Source of the DNA: Camellia lanceoleosa
Taxonomy: Eukaryota; Streptophyta; Magnoliopsida; Ericales; Theaceae
Assembly: GCA_025200525.1 (NCBI GenBank)
Contig: CM045761.1
Location: 141,114,223 to 141,178,222, forward strand
Reading direction: 5' to 3'
DNA: 64,000 bases
Below, piece after piece: positions 23,881 to 35,349 of the stretch. The position numbers were made by a program, and so were the translations under genes. Numbering within the stretch: the stretch's first letter is position 1; the number at the start of each line of letters is the position of its first letter. The notes beneath the pieces were generated by a model. It worked only from the letters and a program-made list of their open reading frames with translations, did not search any database and was not told the DNA's origin.

Positions 23881-24962
23881 GGGTCGAAGTGTAACAAGTC
23901 CATGCCAAATGGTTTTGAAATTGAAGCCCTCTGTATCCAGGAGAGTGGCTATTGTATTGATTTGCAGTAGGATCTATCTTTGGCTCTTCGAGCACTTTTG
24001 ACATTTTTCTTCTGTTCTAGCTTTGCAAACTTCTGTTGACAGCATCTGACCTCTTGATCTGAGTTTGGTGCCTCTTGCTCGAGGGCTGCTTCAAATCTGG
24101 CCACACGGGCCTTACGTGGCGGTTGAACGTTGAACAGTCCGGATTGTGGTCAAGGCTTGAAAATAGATGGATTGAATCTTGAGGCTAAGAGCGATCCTAG
24201 GCTGCACAATCTTAAGAGCGATTCCGTACAAGTCTTCACAGGACTGCGCAAAAAATTTTGTTTTTGAAAGTTTTTAAGAAAGCGACAAATCACTCATGCT
24301 GAAGATAGTACGGAACCAATCTGGATCAAGCCAGGGTCCTTCTCAGTACTCACGCTAACAAGCATGATTTCATTCATTAAAAGGCTTAGCACGCCTCTCT
24401 TTCTCTCAAATTGATCAAAGTTTTGCAAAACCCGAGGAGTTCCTTCCTCTTCGTTTTTGTCACCACAGTGTTCAAAAAGGTTTTGAAAAACTTAGGTCAT
24501 TATAATGATTTTCAGGACATGAGAGAGTGGGTAGAATGTACTTTCGTCCCATTTCATTCAAATCCTTTGGCACAACTAGCTCAAAATAAACATCAATAAG
24601 CACGGAAACATGATTAGCCGCAGCTGTTTCATTCAGATTTCCTGGTTGCAACTGGCTCCACAGCAGAGACAGACTCAAAAAGAAAACAAAAGGGTAATTA
24701 CAAAACAAAACGGTGTTCGAGGCGGCAACCCTAGAATCACCTGACATTCTATACAAGGGGACTGACTCACTACAACAAGACAGACCCTTAAGCAAAAAAG
24801 ACCGACTCAAGACAATGAGACATACTCAAAACAAAATAAAAGACTGACTCGACACCCAAGCCAGAATTTACAAAACTAGCAATCGCAGATGCTCAAAAAT
24901 GCATGCCAGACGCCATATTCAAAAATACACCAAGCGCCGCCCGCAGGTGGTTCACTCCCTCG
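23881..24962. other. Pol deletion scar of element A
   Basis: The first ~80 bp resemble the extreme 3' end of pol in element B (43446-43530). After that, no protease, reverse transcriptase, RNase H or integrase motif is found on either strand before gag begins. About 1.1 kb takes the place of the ~5 kb expected for pol in this lineage. Confidence 0.6.
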
Positions 24963-25970
24963 TTACATACTCGCAGTATCAGTATCCTCAAAATCCAATA
25001 GCTGGGTAGTAACGGACTTGGCTGAGGTGGGTGGGAGGATAACCTCGTTGTCGATCAAATCTTGCACCTCATGACGGAGACGGAAACAATTATCGGTAGC
25101 ATGACACATTTCTTTGGTAATGCTGTGATACAAAGCGACATCATGTGTGAGAGGGAGATTCTTTGGGAGAGGCCGAGGCTCCAGGGGTTTAAGGTGTCCC
25201 CTTTCGGCCAGGATCTGGTGTGCCTTGGACAGAGGCATGTAGAGAGCGTGAAAGACCCTGCGCCCTCGGGGTAGGTACTTTGAAGGCTGAGAATTCTTGC
25301 TAGACGCACTAGCGAAAGGGTCGGCAGGCACTGCCTTGACTTTATGATCTTTCCCGGGTGCAGGGTTGGGAGCGGAAGGAACTATTCTAGCATGACGGGG
25401 CCTATCCTGATTTTCTGATTGGCTGGTACTGCCTTCAGTTGGAGCAGGGAAAACATCGTCCATAGTCTTGGTCAGGACTGCGAATATTTGCTGTTTACTC
25501 ATCCCTCTGGCTTTCAAAGCCTCGACTGCCCACAGCAGTCGTTCAATGGGATCGGCATCTGCCTTCACTTTATCTTTACCTCTGGCCTCAGGCTGATCAA
25601 GGGTTTGGGTTGATGTTGGCATGTCATTGCTATAACTTGAGACCACCTCAGGTTGGCTAAGCTCGATCACAATCCATCCCAGCAATGGGGGCTCCTAGGG
25701 TACAAAACTTCCGGCATATGGTGCGGCTGGTGGCAAAGCTGACATTCCATAGGTGAGATCCGCCACGGACCTCTGGAGGTCACCTATCATCCCCATCAAC
25801 TCGAATGTGGTGGGCTCACGAGCCTGATACAACTGGGGTTCCCAGATCGGGCGCGCAGTAGGCGACCTGGGTGGATGCGGCACATCAACATTGGTCTCAC
25901 TTTGTAGAGTGATTTCTTGATCTAGTGCGGCTGTCATCACCACAATCTCTTCCGAATTCTACGTCATCAT
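24963..25970 (-). pseudogene. Reduced gag of element A (Tat lineage)
   Basis: One frame with TAG at 25959-25961 and 25695-25697. The N-terminal ~80 residues include RPIWEPQLYQAREPTTFELM. After the second TAG comes a ~240-residue C-terminal part with KYLPRGRRVFHALYMPLSKA, LEPRPLPKN and HATDNCFRLRHEVQDLIDNE. That last motif is the degenerate Cys/His region at the gag end of Tat-type elements (usually C-X2-H-X-H-X-C); the first Cys is missing. The central retrotransposon gag domain is absent, so the two ends appear joined by an internal deletion. The open frame ends at 24963 near the pol deletion. Confidence 0.75.
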
Positions 25971-26703
25971 AGGTCCACTGTTCTGAGCGGTGACTGACGG
26001 ATCAGATATATGTCTTGCCTCAGCAAGGGGGAACACTGACTTTTCTGGATCAATTCTTTGAACTGAAAGGAAAAACAAGCAGCATTTCAGCCCAAACGGA
26101 ATGAACACAGGTGTAGCCGAACGACTGTGCTCTACCACTGATCATTGTTCCCCAGAATCACTGTCCCGAAACACTTAATCAGATATCTACAGCTATAACT
26201 GATTCTCACAAATACTGACACTGGTGCCCTCGGGCCTGATACTCAAACTTGCAGACTGATATGTACATTCCTGTAGAGATACACTCTAAAAGCACATAGC
26301 AAGTAAAAGAGAACCAATGCACCCCTATATTGGGGTAGGGTTTCCCTGTCCTATTTTGTCAGGAGCTAGGGTTTCACTACGCACATAGCGGTTTCAAACA
26401 ACCTATGATCGGGTAAGCAACCTGTCCTAGCTTGGAATGGTCACTATGGATTCCGACTATGCACTAGGTCGAATGGTCGAAAAGGGTGCCCCGGTAAAAC
26501 CGGGGTTTGTGTTCCCATACTGGCAGAGCTCGCAACCGGTCAGCCTTATATCATGTTTTGACAAAGTCAAGCCTCCAGCAAACCGCTCAGGAATAGCAGA
26601 TGGCCAACACGGTGTCCTAGGCGCACCAATGCACATGCAATGCAAAGAAACAGATAAGTGAAATCAAAACAGGATATCACGAGTTCGAGTCAAGCTCTCT
26701 AAA
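25971..26703. other. Untranslated leader of element A between primer site and gag
   Basis: No gene or clear repeat. This is the expected 5' leader of a minus-strand element, ~730 bp. Short open frames on both strands overlap each other and lack domains. Confidence 0.55.
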
Positions 26704-26768
26704 TCCCCAGCGGAGTCGCCAGAAACTGTAATAGTGTCGCCAGAAACTGTAACAGAGTCGCCAGAAAT
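26704..26768 (-). other. Primer-binding site of element A with a triplicated 21-bp unit
   Basis: On the minus strand, TGGCGACTCCGCTGGGGA (26721-26704) is the type of site used by Ogre/Tat elements (tRNA-Arg by my recollection). The word GTCGCCAGAAA(C/T)TGTA occurs three times, with the GTCGCCA core at exact 21-bp spacing (9-mers starting at 26713, 26734 and 26755). The full site is therefore 47 bp from the LTR instead of adjoining it. Only a partial site (GAGTCGCCA) lies next to the LTR. Confidence 0.8.
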
Positions 26769-29700
26769 TGTAGACGTGCCCTGGGGCCTCACTACAGTTT
26801 GGACTCGATTTGAGTTACGGTTCTTAATCTGAACCAAAGAGTCCAAATCCGGCGAATCGTTTTGAGAAAAACAAATTTTTGTAAAGAAGTGCCAAACATA
26901 GACTGCTTTGCCAGATACAGAGTCGCCACCTAAATATTTTTTATGGGGGAATTTATGAAACCCTGACTCGGTGCCAAAGGCCACGTGTCCGTCATCACCA
27001 AAGTTGCCTCGGCTCAGGAGCTTGGGTACGATCGGGGAAGGTCAGCTATGAGCACCCCCTCTCGCCCGATTCGAAGATCGGCCTTTACTAACCATAACAT
27101 CCAATTTTGAAAACGTTATGTGTTCTTGTTCCGGTTATTAGCCTAGAATTACCATGTTGTGCGCACATCAAACAAGTATAGACTAGATTGCCTAATTTGG
27201 AACAAAATATTGCATATCCGTTTGTTTGGAAAACGTTTTGGAATTTGCTACTCGCAAGTAGGCTACAACACGGATTTCAGTGAGTTGTCCCAACTCAAAC
27301 AATCCAACCTTCACCCACAGGCATTCAGGCAGTTAATCAAATAAGCATCTAGCCTCATGGTAATCATGCTATCATGTTAACATTCACACTCATGTGAGAT
27401 GCTAAAGCATAAAGAGCTCACCTAGTACTCCGCGCCAAAACAAGAACATGTTAGCAATCATGCATGATCCAAGTCCATGTTTAAATGCCTAATGCAACGC
27501 ATACGGGGTGTCACTAAAGTAGGCTCGGCTAGTCTATAAATGACATGTGAAAATACACAAGTAGCATGTATTCAAGTTAGATTTGAAATACTTATGCAGT
27601 TAGTATGATACGCCGAGCCCGGTGCATGCAATACTGACGAATGATGCACACATGCATAGCATAAGGTAGGCTAAAGTAAACATGCCCTAAACTAACCATT
27701 GAAAGCAGGTAAGTAAAAGGGAGAAAGAAGTGGGGGTTGGAAGACATGCACACAAGCGCCCACACTTATTACAAATTTGCCCTCGCTCGGAGGGACCGAA
27801 AGAATAATACAATTTAGCTAACCATCAAGCTAATTAAATATTACAAATCAATTAAACTAGCTAAGCATATTAACTGATCTAATTAAGTGGTAAACAATAG
27901 CCTCGGGAAGAGGGTCCAATGCATGCGCGCTCGGTTCTGCTCGGAAGGCCACTGCCATGCACAAGATGCCTCTGCTTTGGCTGTTATCCTCCTCTGAGGA
28001 CTGCACAAGTCCCAGGGTTGCTTCTCTGAGTTTTGTAGAACACCACCGGCTGAAGGGATTGGTCACCGGCCATGTATAATGGTCACCGGCCACAAAATAA
28101 TCCATCGGCCAACAATGGATGGCGATTCGGCTTGAAGATGGCGGTGGCCAAATCTTCTACAAAAAGCGGTTTGGCAATGAGAGGGCAGAACTTGGCATGG
28201 CAATGCGTTTCAAGCAATGTATGCACCAACCACACCCCTTACCATGTGTATGACTCAAAAGAGGATGGGCCTCGATTCTCGGACCACCAATCACGCATTT
28301 CCATGCATGACGGCCCAAAGAATCAAGTGTGCATTTTGATATGGAATGCAATGCACATAATCAAACAAATGGAACTCAACCTCTATCACAAGCAATTCAA
28401 GAGGTAAAGCATGCATGCCCATGTAATGCAACTTAGGCATAGAAGCTAAGTATGCAACATGGACAATGCTAAGAAGCATACAAGGCATACGACTCGAGGT
28501 ACACAAGTATGCAAATATGCTAGTTACTCAAGCATGCAAGTATGAAAAGCATGCAACATGTTAGGCAATTCAACTAAGAGAAATGCATGCCAAATACAAG
28601 GTCGCTTAAACATGTCACAACACGTGATAGGCCAAGCATGCAATCAACACACAAGGTAAGCATGTCACAACATGTAACAATGGACTTAGACTAACTTAGG
28701 CAGCCCTCAAACTAACCTAAAATAGTGGCCAAAGTGCTCGAACATGAGGGCCAACACACACGTACATGGACATGTTAATGGGCCATCACTTAAGCACAAA
28801 GAGGGACTCTTAAGTACACTTAAAAGGGGAACAATATGGACAGTTAGCATGCACATGAAGCTCTGAAAATCATGTTGTAAAATGATGTCAAATCAATTTA
28901 AACAAGGGCCATCAAAGCATGCAAGCAAAGCCAAGACTTAAGGTAATCCAAAGAGGTATTGAACCATCCTTAACAAAACCAAACATGGCATGAACTGAAC
29001 AACTAAAATCAGATTTCTAGCATGTTAAAACAAAGCCAAAAGACCACTTAGATGGCATCTAAATGACTTCTACATGGAAGCATACGCAATGACCAAACAT
29101 GGAGCATAGGGGCACAACCTCTTCAAACATCAAAGGGGCCATGAAATGCAAGCATACAAGCATGTCATGAGGTCTGAAATAACATACTAAGCGATTCCAA
29201 ACCACTGAAACAAAGCAAGCATGGCATGCTATAAGGGACCAATGCTTAAGGCGTACAAGGAGGGTTGCATGATAGCTATACAAAGCAAATCATGGCTGAC
29301 CCAAACAACGAAAAACTGTCCTCAAGCACACTAAAATATGCATAAAAGCTTCACAAAGCTTGGCCAAAATACATGAGCATGGTAGTCTAAATGTTATGCA
29401 TGTATTGAGGCAAATTATGGCATTACAAGGCATGTATGCTAAGCAAGTATGATGTACCAAAACCAACTAAACACAATGCTATATTATGACATAATAAGTA
29501 GGCATATCAGTCAAGGCATGGCCAACATGAACCTAAACATGATACTCACTAAAGAGGCAAAAATGGCCCTTTTCAAGGACAACAAGGAGAGGGGGTGGCC
29601 CTCTCCTTCCTAGGACCTCAAGGCACCATCCTCACCTCTTAAATCCCTCAAGATTTCGGTGGTGAGGAGGCCTAAACACAATGGTCCCAGAGCTCAACCA

Positions 29701-30638
29701 AAATGGCACAAAACAAAGGCCAAACAAGCCTTAAGAGGGGTCAAACAACCCCAAAGCTTAAAACACCCTTAACAAACTATTTAGAGTAGACAAAAACAAG
29801 ACTTTTATATGTTATCTGCTAAGCTCAAAAATAGATGCAAGATAGGCTAAAAAGATTTGCAAAAATGGGGTAAAAAGGGACAAAAGTCTTACCCTTGTAG
29901 ACCCTCTTCACAAACAATGTTCCAGTAGCTCTTTTGGTTTCAAACCAGTCCAAAAGCTTCAAGGAAAGACCTCTGGTACCTCAGCAACCAAGAAAAGGTG
30001 TGATGGTGGGTGTTTGTGCACAAAAATGAGACTAAACACACACTAAACACAAGAGAGAGATATAGAGATAGGGGATATATATAAACCCTAACCCTAAAGC
30101 TCAAGCTCTAAAAATGTTGTCTAAATTGTCTAACCTCTCAACAAGAGAGAAGAGCCCCTCTTTTATAGACAATTTGTCTTGTAAAGCTTCCAAAGGAAGC
30201 TAACAAGAGGGAAATCCCTCCGTACACGTGTATGGAGGGGGTGACAGTGTATGGCAGCTGCACAAAAATATCTGCAAAAGCAGATGCATAGTAGTCGGCC
30301 GGCCAAAAATGAAATTGACCAAAGAAGGATGGCCGGCCGGCCATCTATAGTGCCGGCCGGCTAAACATTTGGCCGGTGGCAACAAAACATAGCCGGTGGC
30401 CTCAAGCCATGGCCGGTGGAGTGTGGGGATGGCCCACAAGCCATTCCCTGCCCCTCCAAGGCAAAACACAAGTGTTTGGTGCAAAACCAGACATGAAATA
30501 GTTGAGTCGAGAGATCTTGAGGCAAGGCGCATAGCCGAGACCTCCGGGAACTCAAGACGAACACAAACATGGATGATCACCGAGTGTTCAAGCGGTGACA
30601 TCCAAGTCTTGAGGACGGTCAAAAATTGGGTGTCTACA
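26769..30638 (-). repeat. 5' LTR of element A
   Basis: 3870 bp, TGTAGACGTGCC...TGTCTACA, colinear with 2326-6219. The largest visible difference is around 28110-28165, where GGCCGG words present at 3665-3735 are shortened. The TATA-like tract is near 30073-30085. Confidence 0.93.
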
Positions 30639-32990
30639 CATGCAAGACAAATGAATGGATGCATACATGTGAGGATAAGGTATGCTAATTGAAAATGTCC
30701 CTAATCTAATCATAGAAAGCAATTAAGTAAAAGGGTGAAAGACGAGGGGTTAGAAAACATACACACATGCATGCACACTTATTACAACATTACACCCTCG
30801 CGAAGGAGGGTCTGAATGAATAAGCTAACGAGCTACGTGAATTAAGCTAACTATTACAAAATGAATGAAACTAATTAACTACTCTAAGCTAAATATTACA
30901 ACAATTGAAACAAATTAACTAACTTATGCTAAGCTAATTAAATATTACAAATTAGAATTGAATAATTAGTTACACTAACTAATTAAGTACAACACTTGAA
31001 TTAACTAGCTATTCTAAGCTAACTAAAGCAATTAAATGGCCTTGAGAGCGAGGGACGTATGCATGCTTGGTAGTTTCCTCCCGAAAGTCCACCACCTTGC
31101 CATTGCAGCCTCTGTTTGCACATGCTTGAACACCAACAGTGCTGCCCACTTCCAGAATGCCTCTACTCCAACTCAGGAGCACACTTGTGCAATTTTTCAT
31201 TAATGGTCAGCCGGCTACCATTGGTGGCCAGTCGGCTGATACTGGTGGGCCGTCGGCCACCACTGGTGGCCGGTTGGCCACCCCTTCCCTAAACTTCTTA
31301 TTTTGCTACAACAGACAGCAAACAGAGGCAAAGCAGTGTATTCTCAAGCTTTGTGTGTACTGTTACCCTCCTTCTCATTACAAAAGCTCAAAGGAGTGTA
31401 ACTCTCGGCCCTCAAACCATCAACCAAGCATTTCCATGCATGATGGCTAAGGAACGAAGCTTGTAAAAACTTAATAAGTGTAAAATAAGAGTCAACAAAG
31501 CCACAACCCTATCATGTATGATCAAGGGTGATGGAGACCATGGAAAGTGGCACATTTCATCACTTTGAGTATGAAATGTACCATTTTCCTTGTGTTCGAA
31601 TTAACGTCCGATCTGAACACATGAAATATAACACAAAGATGGTTTTATCTTGCCTTTTTTACTTGTTCACTTTTGTTTACCCAGTTTAGATTACCAATCC
31701 ATTGTTTAATTGATTAGTCCAAAAGCTGAGTGTCCTCTAATGGAAAGTGGGCTTAAACCACAAGTGCCTTGAGCATGAAAGAGACCTCATGCCGTTGACA
31801 ATGAACCCTTGAGGGGATTAAACCATTAAGCACAAATGACTCAATTTCACATTCAAGCCAACAAGGGGTTTAAAGCCATTTTCAAAATAAATGAAAGAGT
31901 GAAGAATAGAGGGAGATGACAGAGATTTCAATGCAGAAATGGAGTGCAAAATGACACTAAAACATCCAAGCAACTCATGCAATTCATGTTTAAAGCCTAA
32001 AACACTAAGCTAGTGAAGCCCTTTACACAACAATTATGCAAAAGACCACTCATACAACACAAACAGCCCAAAACAAAGGCAAAAACATGCTGGAAATAGG
32101 CTAAGATAAGCTACAAAAACATGCTAACTTATGAGGCAACTAGGCATGCAAGCAAGACAACAAAGAGCGGAGGCTAACCCCTTCAATTTTGGATTTCAAA
32201 AGAAGGTTTTTGTCACTGAAATAACTCTGACTTTCAGTGGTTAAAAAGCCCAAAAAGTTTGATTTAAAGGTGATTCAAGATGGCACAAAAAGCTTCACAA
32301 GCTAAGGAACAAAAAGAGGGAACCACCCCCTAACTCACAAGGACTCAAACTACCATTTTTATGCCTCAAAAAAATATATATATATTTTACCCTTCAAAAA
32401 TAGACTTAAAATAGTTGAAAAGGATGGCAAGTCAAGTATGCACAATAAGCTAAAACGAAGTTAGTTCAATACCTTTGAAGCAAAGTGCAATTCAACCACT
32501 AATTCAAGCTCAAATCGCTTCCAAGGCTCAAACAAAGCTCCAAGCGACCTCAGCTGAAAGGTGAAGGTGTTTGGTTAAGGGTTGATGTGCAAAGGTGTAG
32601 AGAAAGTAAGCAAGTGTATGCAAAAATAACAAGAGAGAGAGAGAGAGAGAGAGAAGTTTTTTATCCAAAAATTCTAACCTTTAAAAATAGGGGAGGACAC
32701 CCCCTATATATAGAAAATCAAGGCTTCAGCTTGAATTCATCCTACCGTGCACGCGTATGGAGATGCAGTTCAGTGAGAAACAGCTAGCACAGCTGGCAAA
32801 CAAATATCTAGAAAAAGGAGACTGGCGGCCATCGGCCAGCAATATAGCCGACCAGCCACCACTTATGGCTGACAGGCACAAGTCATAGCCGATAGGCTAT
32901 AGGGCTTGCTGACAGGCCACCCTCTCCTCTAGACTTGAAACAACAAGCTTCTGATCCACAACCAAGCACAAAACAGATAAGGTTTAGAGG
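30639..32990 (-). repeat. Right part of the 3' LTR of element B
   Basis: Opens with the CATGC duplication. It continues the LTR interrupted at 2325: GATAAGGTATGCTAA, AGCAATTAAGTAAAAGGG and ACACTTATTACAA blocks match A LTR 3210-3350, and GGCC-rich words recur at 31200-31290 and 32825-32930. The last ~150 bp expected from A, and the polypurine tract, are absent. A GA run lies at about 32629-32652. No gene. Confidence 0.75.
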
Positions 32991-33080
32991 CTTCAAAGCC
33001 TAGACACGACCCATTTTTGACAAGACCGAAGACTTGGACTAAAAAACAAGGAAAAGAAAGAATGGTTATGCCCACAGGCT

Positions 33081-33119
33081 ACCTACGTATCCCTTTTCAA
33101 GGAATCAAACCAGTGTAGT
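33081..33119 (+). other. Hairpin-capable conserved motif, element B, LTR side
   Basis: CCTACGTATCCC, TTTTCAA, GGAATCAAACC, AGTGTAGTT: the same layout as 23555-23593 with a different loop and a shorter outer arm (CTAC/GTAG). Confidence 0.55.
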
Positions 33120-33439
33120 TGTGGGGCGAAATGAAAATGATATGCACGATGCAAGAATATAACTTATGATCATTCAGGGAGGCTGTAATAAAACATCTAG
33201 ATGCAAATGTTATGCGAAGAAATGCTATAGCAATCAAACCAATGTAAGGTATAACAATCTCAAACATAAACAGAAGTAAGTAAACATGGAAAGTGTAAGA
33301 ATCACAAGCTAAACCACATTTCATGCAGAAAGGATATAAGAAAATTATGAAAACTTAACTATGCATCATGCAAGATAGATAAAGAGCAACACAACCATCG
33401 GGCGCACCCGAGGTATCAAACAAGGTCCTAACCCATCGT

Positions 33440-33990
33440 ACACGTGAGAAGAGAGATGGTGCGAACACAAGGACACGCCCGAATGTTTTTAACCGGAGCG
33501 GTGATAAATATCGGAACATGTCCAAATATTTGTAACCAAAACAAGGAGTGGTATAAGCATCGAAACTCATCCAAATGTTTTTAACCAAAACGTCCTAACG
33601 CATCGCACGCAAGAGGAGAAGAGAGTGGCGTAAACACTGACTGTACCCGAATGTTCCTAATCGAAAACGTCCTAACACTGCGCATGCGAAAGGAGAAGAG
33701 GGTAACGAGAACTCTGGGACGCACCCAAATGTCTCTAACCAAAAGGAGTGGCGCGGTATAAGCAGCGGAATGTAGCCAAATGCTTTTAACCGGGGGTGGT
33801 ATAAACATCAGAACATGTCCCAATGTTTCTAACCAAAGTAGGGTGTGGTATAATCATCGGGACACGTCCAAATGCTTCTAACCGGGGGTGGTATAAACAT
33901 CAGAACATATCCCAATGTTTCTAACCAAAATAGGGTATGGTATAAGCATCATAACATGCTCAAATGCTTCTAACCGAAACAAGGCGGATC
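33440..33990 (-). repeat. Tandem repeat array in the spacer of element B (~46-bp units, 92-bp dimer)
   Basis: Units of the form TCCAAATGCTTCTAACC plus GGTATAAACATCAGAACAT. CGGGGGTGGTATAAACATCAG recurs 92 bp apart (33791 and 33883), each pair enclosing a second, variant unit. Older, more diverged units extend left to about 33440. No gene. Confidence 0.8.
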
Positions 33991-34014
33991 AAAAGATAGA
34001 AGTGGTCTTACCTA

Positions 34015-34600
34015 GAACTCCTCTAAATGAACCGTACATAGAATATCACACTGCACTAGCTTTGAATGAACCGTACATACAATATCGTCTGGTCGCACCA
34101 GCTTTCAATGAACCGTACATACAATATCGTCTGCAAAGAAAGAAACTCAACAAGCATAACATGGCAAGAGTGCATATTCTATGCAAGACGAATAACCATG
34201 ACACGATGTTAAGGACATGTTGATGCACAACATGTAAGGAACAAAAGAGAAGCATATTCTATGCAACGAAAATTGGAGCATGTTCTATGCAACACCAAAA
34301 TGCATATTCCATGCAATAATAGCAAACGTATGTCCTATGCAACAGATACGAACATTTTCTATGTAAATGTGAGAGCATGTACCATGCAGTACAATGCAAT
34401 AGATACGAACATTTTCTATGCAAACGTGAGAGCATGTACAACGCAATACAATGCAATATGTGAACATTTTCCATTCAAAATAAACGACAATGCATATCTT
34501 ATGCAAAAGCATGTTCCACACTAAAGTACAAAATGCATGTTCAATGCACAATTAAAAGCACACTATATGCTAAAGTACAAAATGCAAGGAATGCGTAGCT
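34015..34600. repeat. Short tandem repeats in the spacer of element B
   Basis: TGAACCGTACATACAATATC occurs three times (34028-34127, the first slightly changed; one copy is also in element A at 6569). Then come several imperfect units of ACGAACATTTTCTATGCAAA and AGAGCATGT(A/T)C (34265-34470). Open frames here are repeat translations. Confidence 0.75.
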
Positions 34601-34859
34601 TACGCAAGAATGAAAATGCATTCTAATGCGGCAAGTTCAAAAGAAACTCTTCGATCTACCTCCCAGAAGAGTTACAATACACAAAAAGGATACACCTCGT
34701 CCAGTAAGAGGCGAACAATGATCACTAAGAACATGGTTTCAAGCCTCCGCAAGAAGGATCTGAGCTCGACAGTAACTTTTCCTTGCACCTGTCGGGAAAC
34801 AGGGACCAACACAGTAGGAAAACATCAAAATAGGAGCACTAGGAGCTAAAAGGCCACCA

Positions 34860-35349
34860 GGGAGGGGTGTCGGCCACCCATCGGCCACCCCTAAGCACTG
34901 TCGGCCACAAATTGGTCTTGTCGGCCGGCAGTGGTGGCTGTAGGCGACCAATGGTAGATTCGGGGCAGAATGGGTATTTCACCTTGGGTATTTAAATATA
35001 CACACCTATACTTCATTTTCCCACAACCTCAAGTCCAAAAATATCTCCTCCCCCTCTCTTGACCTTCCTCCTCTTTAGATCCGAGCATCATACGCATTTT
35101 CCAATGCCCCATAAACATATTCATCGCTAAACCCTCTTAGCCTACTCCGTTTTGAACCGATTGAAAGTCGATTTCGGTGCTTCATTTTCACCACTTGAGG
35201 TTTATTTTCCTCAAGTTTCTCTTGGATTCAGTGCCTTTTTCCCGGGCTTTGACTTTTTCTCCCATTTTCTCTCTCTGAGAGTTGACTTTTGGCATTCTCC
35301 ACCCATTTTTCCAATTTTCGACCATTTTCTCATCTTTTCTCGAGATAGC
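34860..35349 (+). promoter_or_regulatory. Putative promoter and 5' leader of the first PMD copy in element B
   Basis: GGCCACC and GGCCGGC words (34866-34930) precede TTCACCTTGGGTATTTAAATA (34978-34998), a TATA-like box, then a C/T-rich leader of about 350 nt (CTCCTCCCCCTCTCTTGACC). The arrangement matches 8820-9191 plus 18457-18606 in element A. Transcription from it is not proven. Confidence 0.5.

Larger units (their letters stand above)
2326..30638 (-). mobile_element. Tat/Ogre-like LTR retrotransposon A, non-autonomous, ~19 kb plus a nested 9.3-kb insertion
   Basis: Bounded by near-identical direct repeats of ~3.9 kb that begin TGTAGAC and end GTCTACA. The flanks are identical 5-mers: CATGC at 2321-2325 and CATGC at 30639-30643. 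A polypurine tract (minus strand) adjoins the left LTR at 6220 and a primer-binding site adjoins the right LTR, so the element reads right to left. Interior in element order: PBS, a short gag pseudogene (25.96-24.96 kb), a pol deletion scar, then an antisense (plus-strand) module of a DUF7745-like remnant and a PMD gene, then a repeat-rich spacer and the 3' LTR. Chromovirus N (9192-18456) is nested inside. Total length is 28,313 bp, about 19,043 bp without N and its duplication. No reverse transcriptase or integrase is left, so movement would have needed proteins from a relative. Confidence 0.92.

Noticed and set aside
34738..34951. Minus-strand frame rich in Pro and Gly before the B antisense promoter
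   Set aside because: It is produced by GGCC-rich words. The equivalent place in A (8693-8986) gives an unrelated translation.
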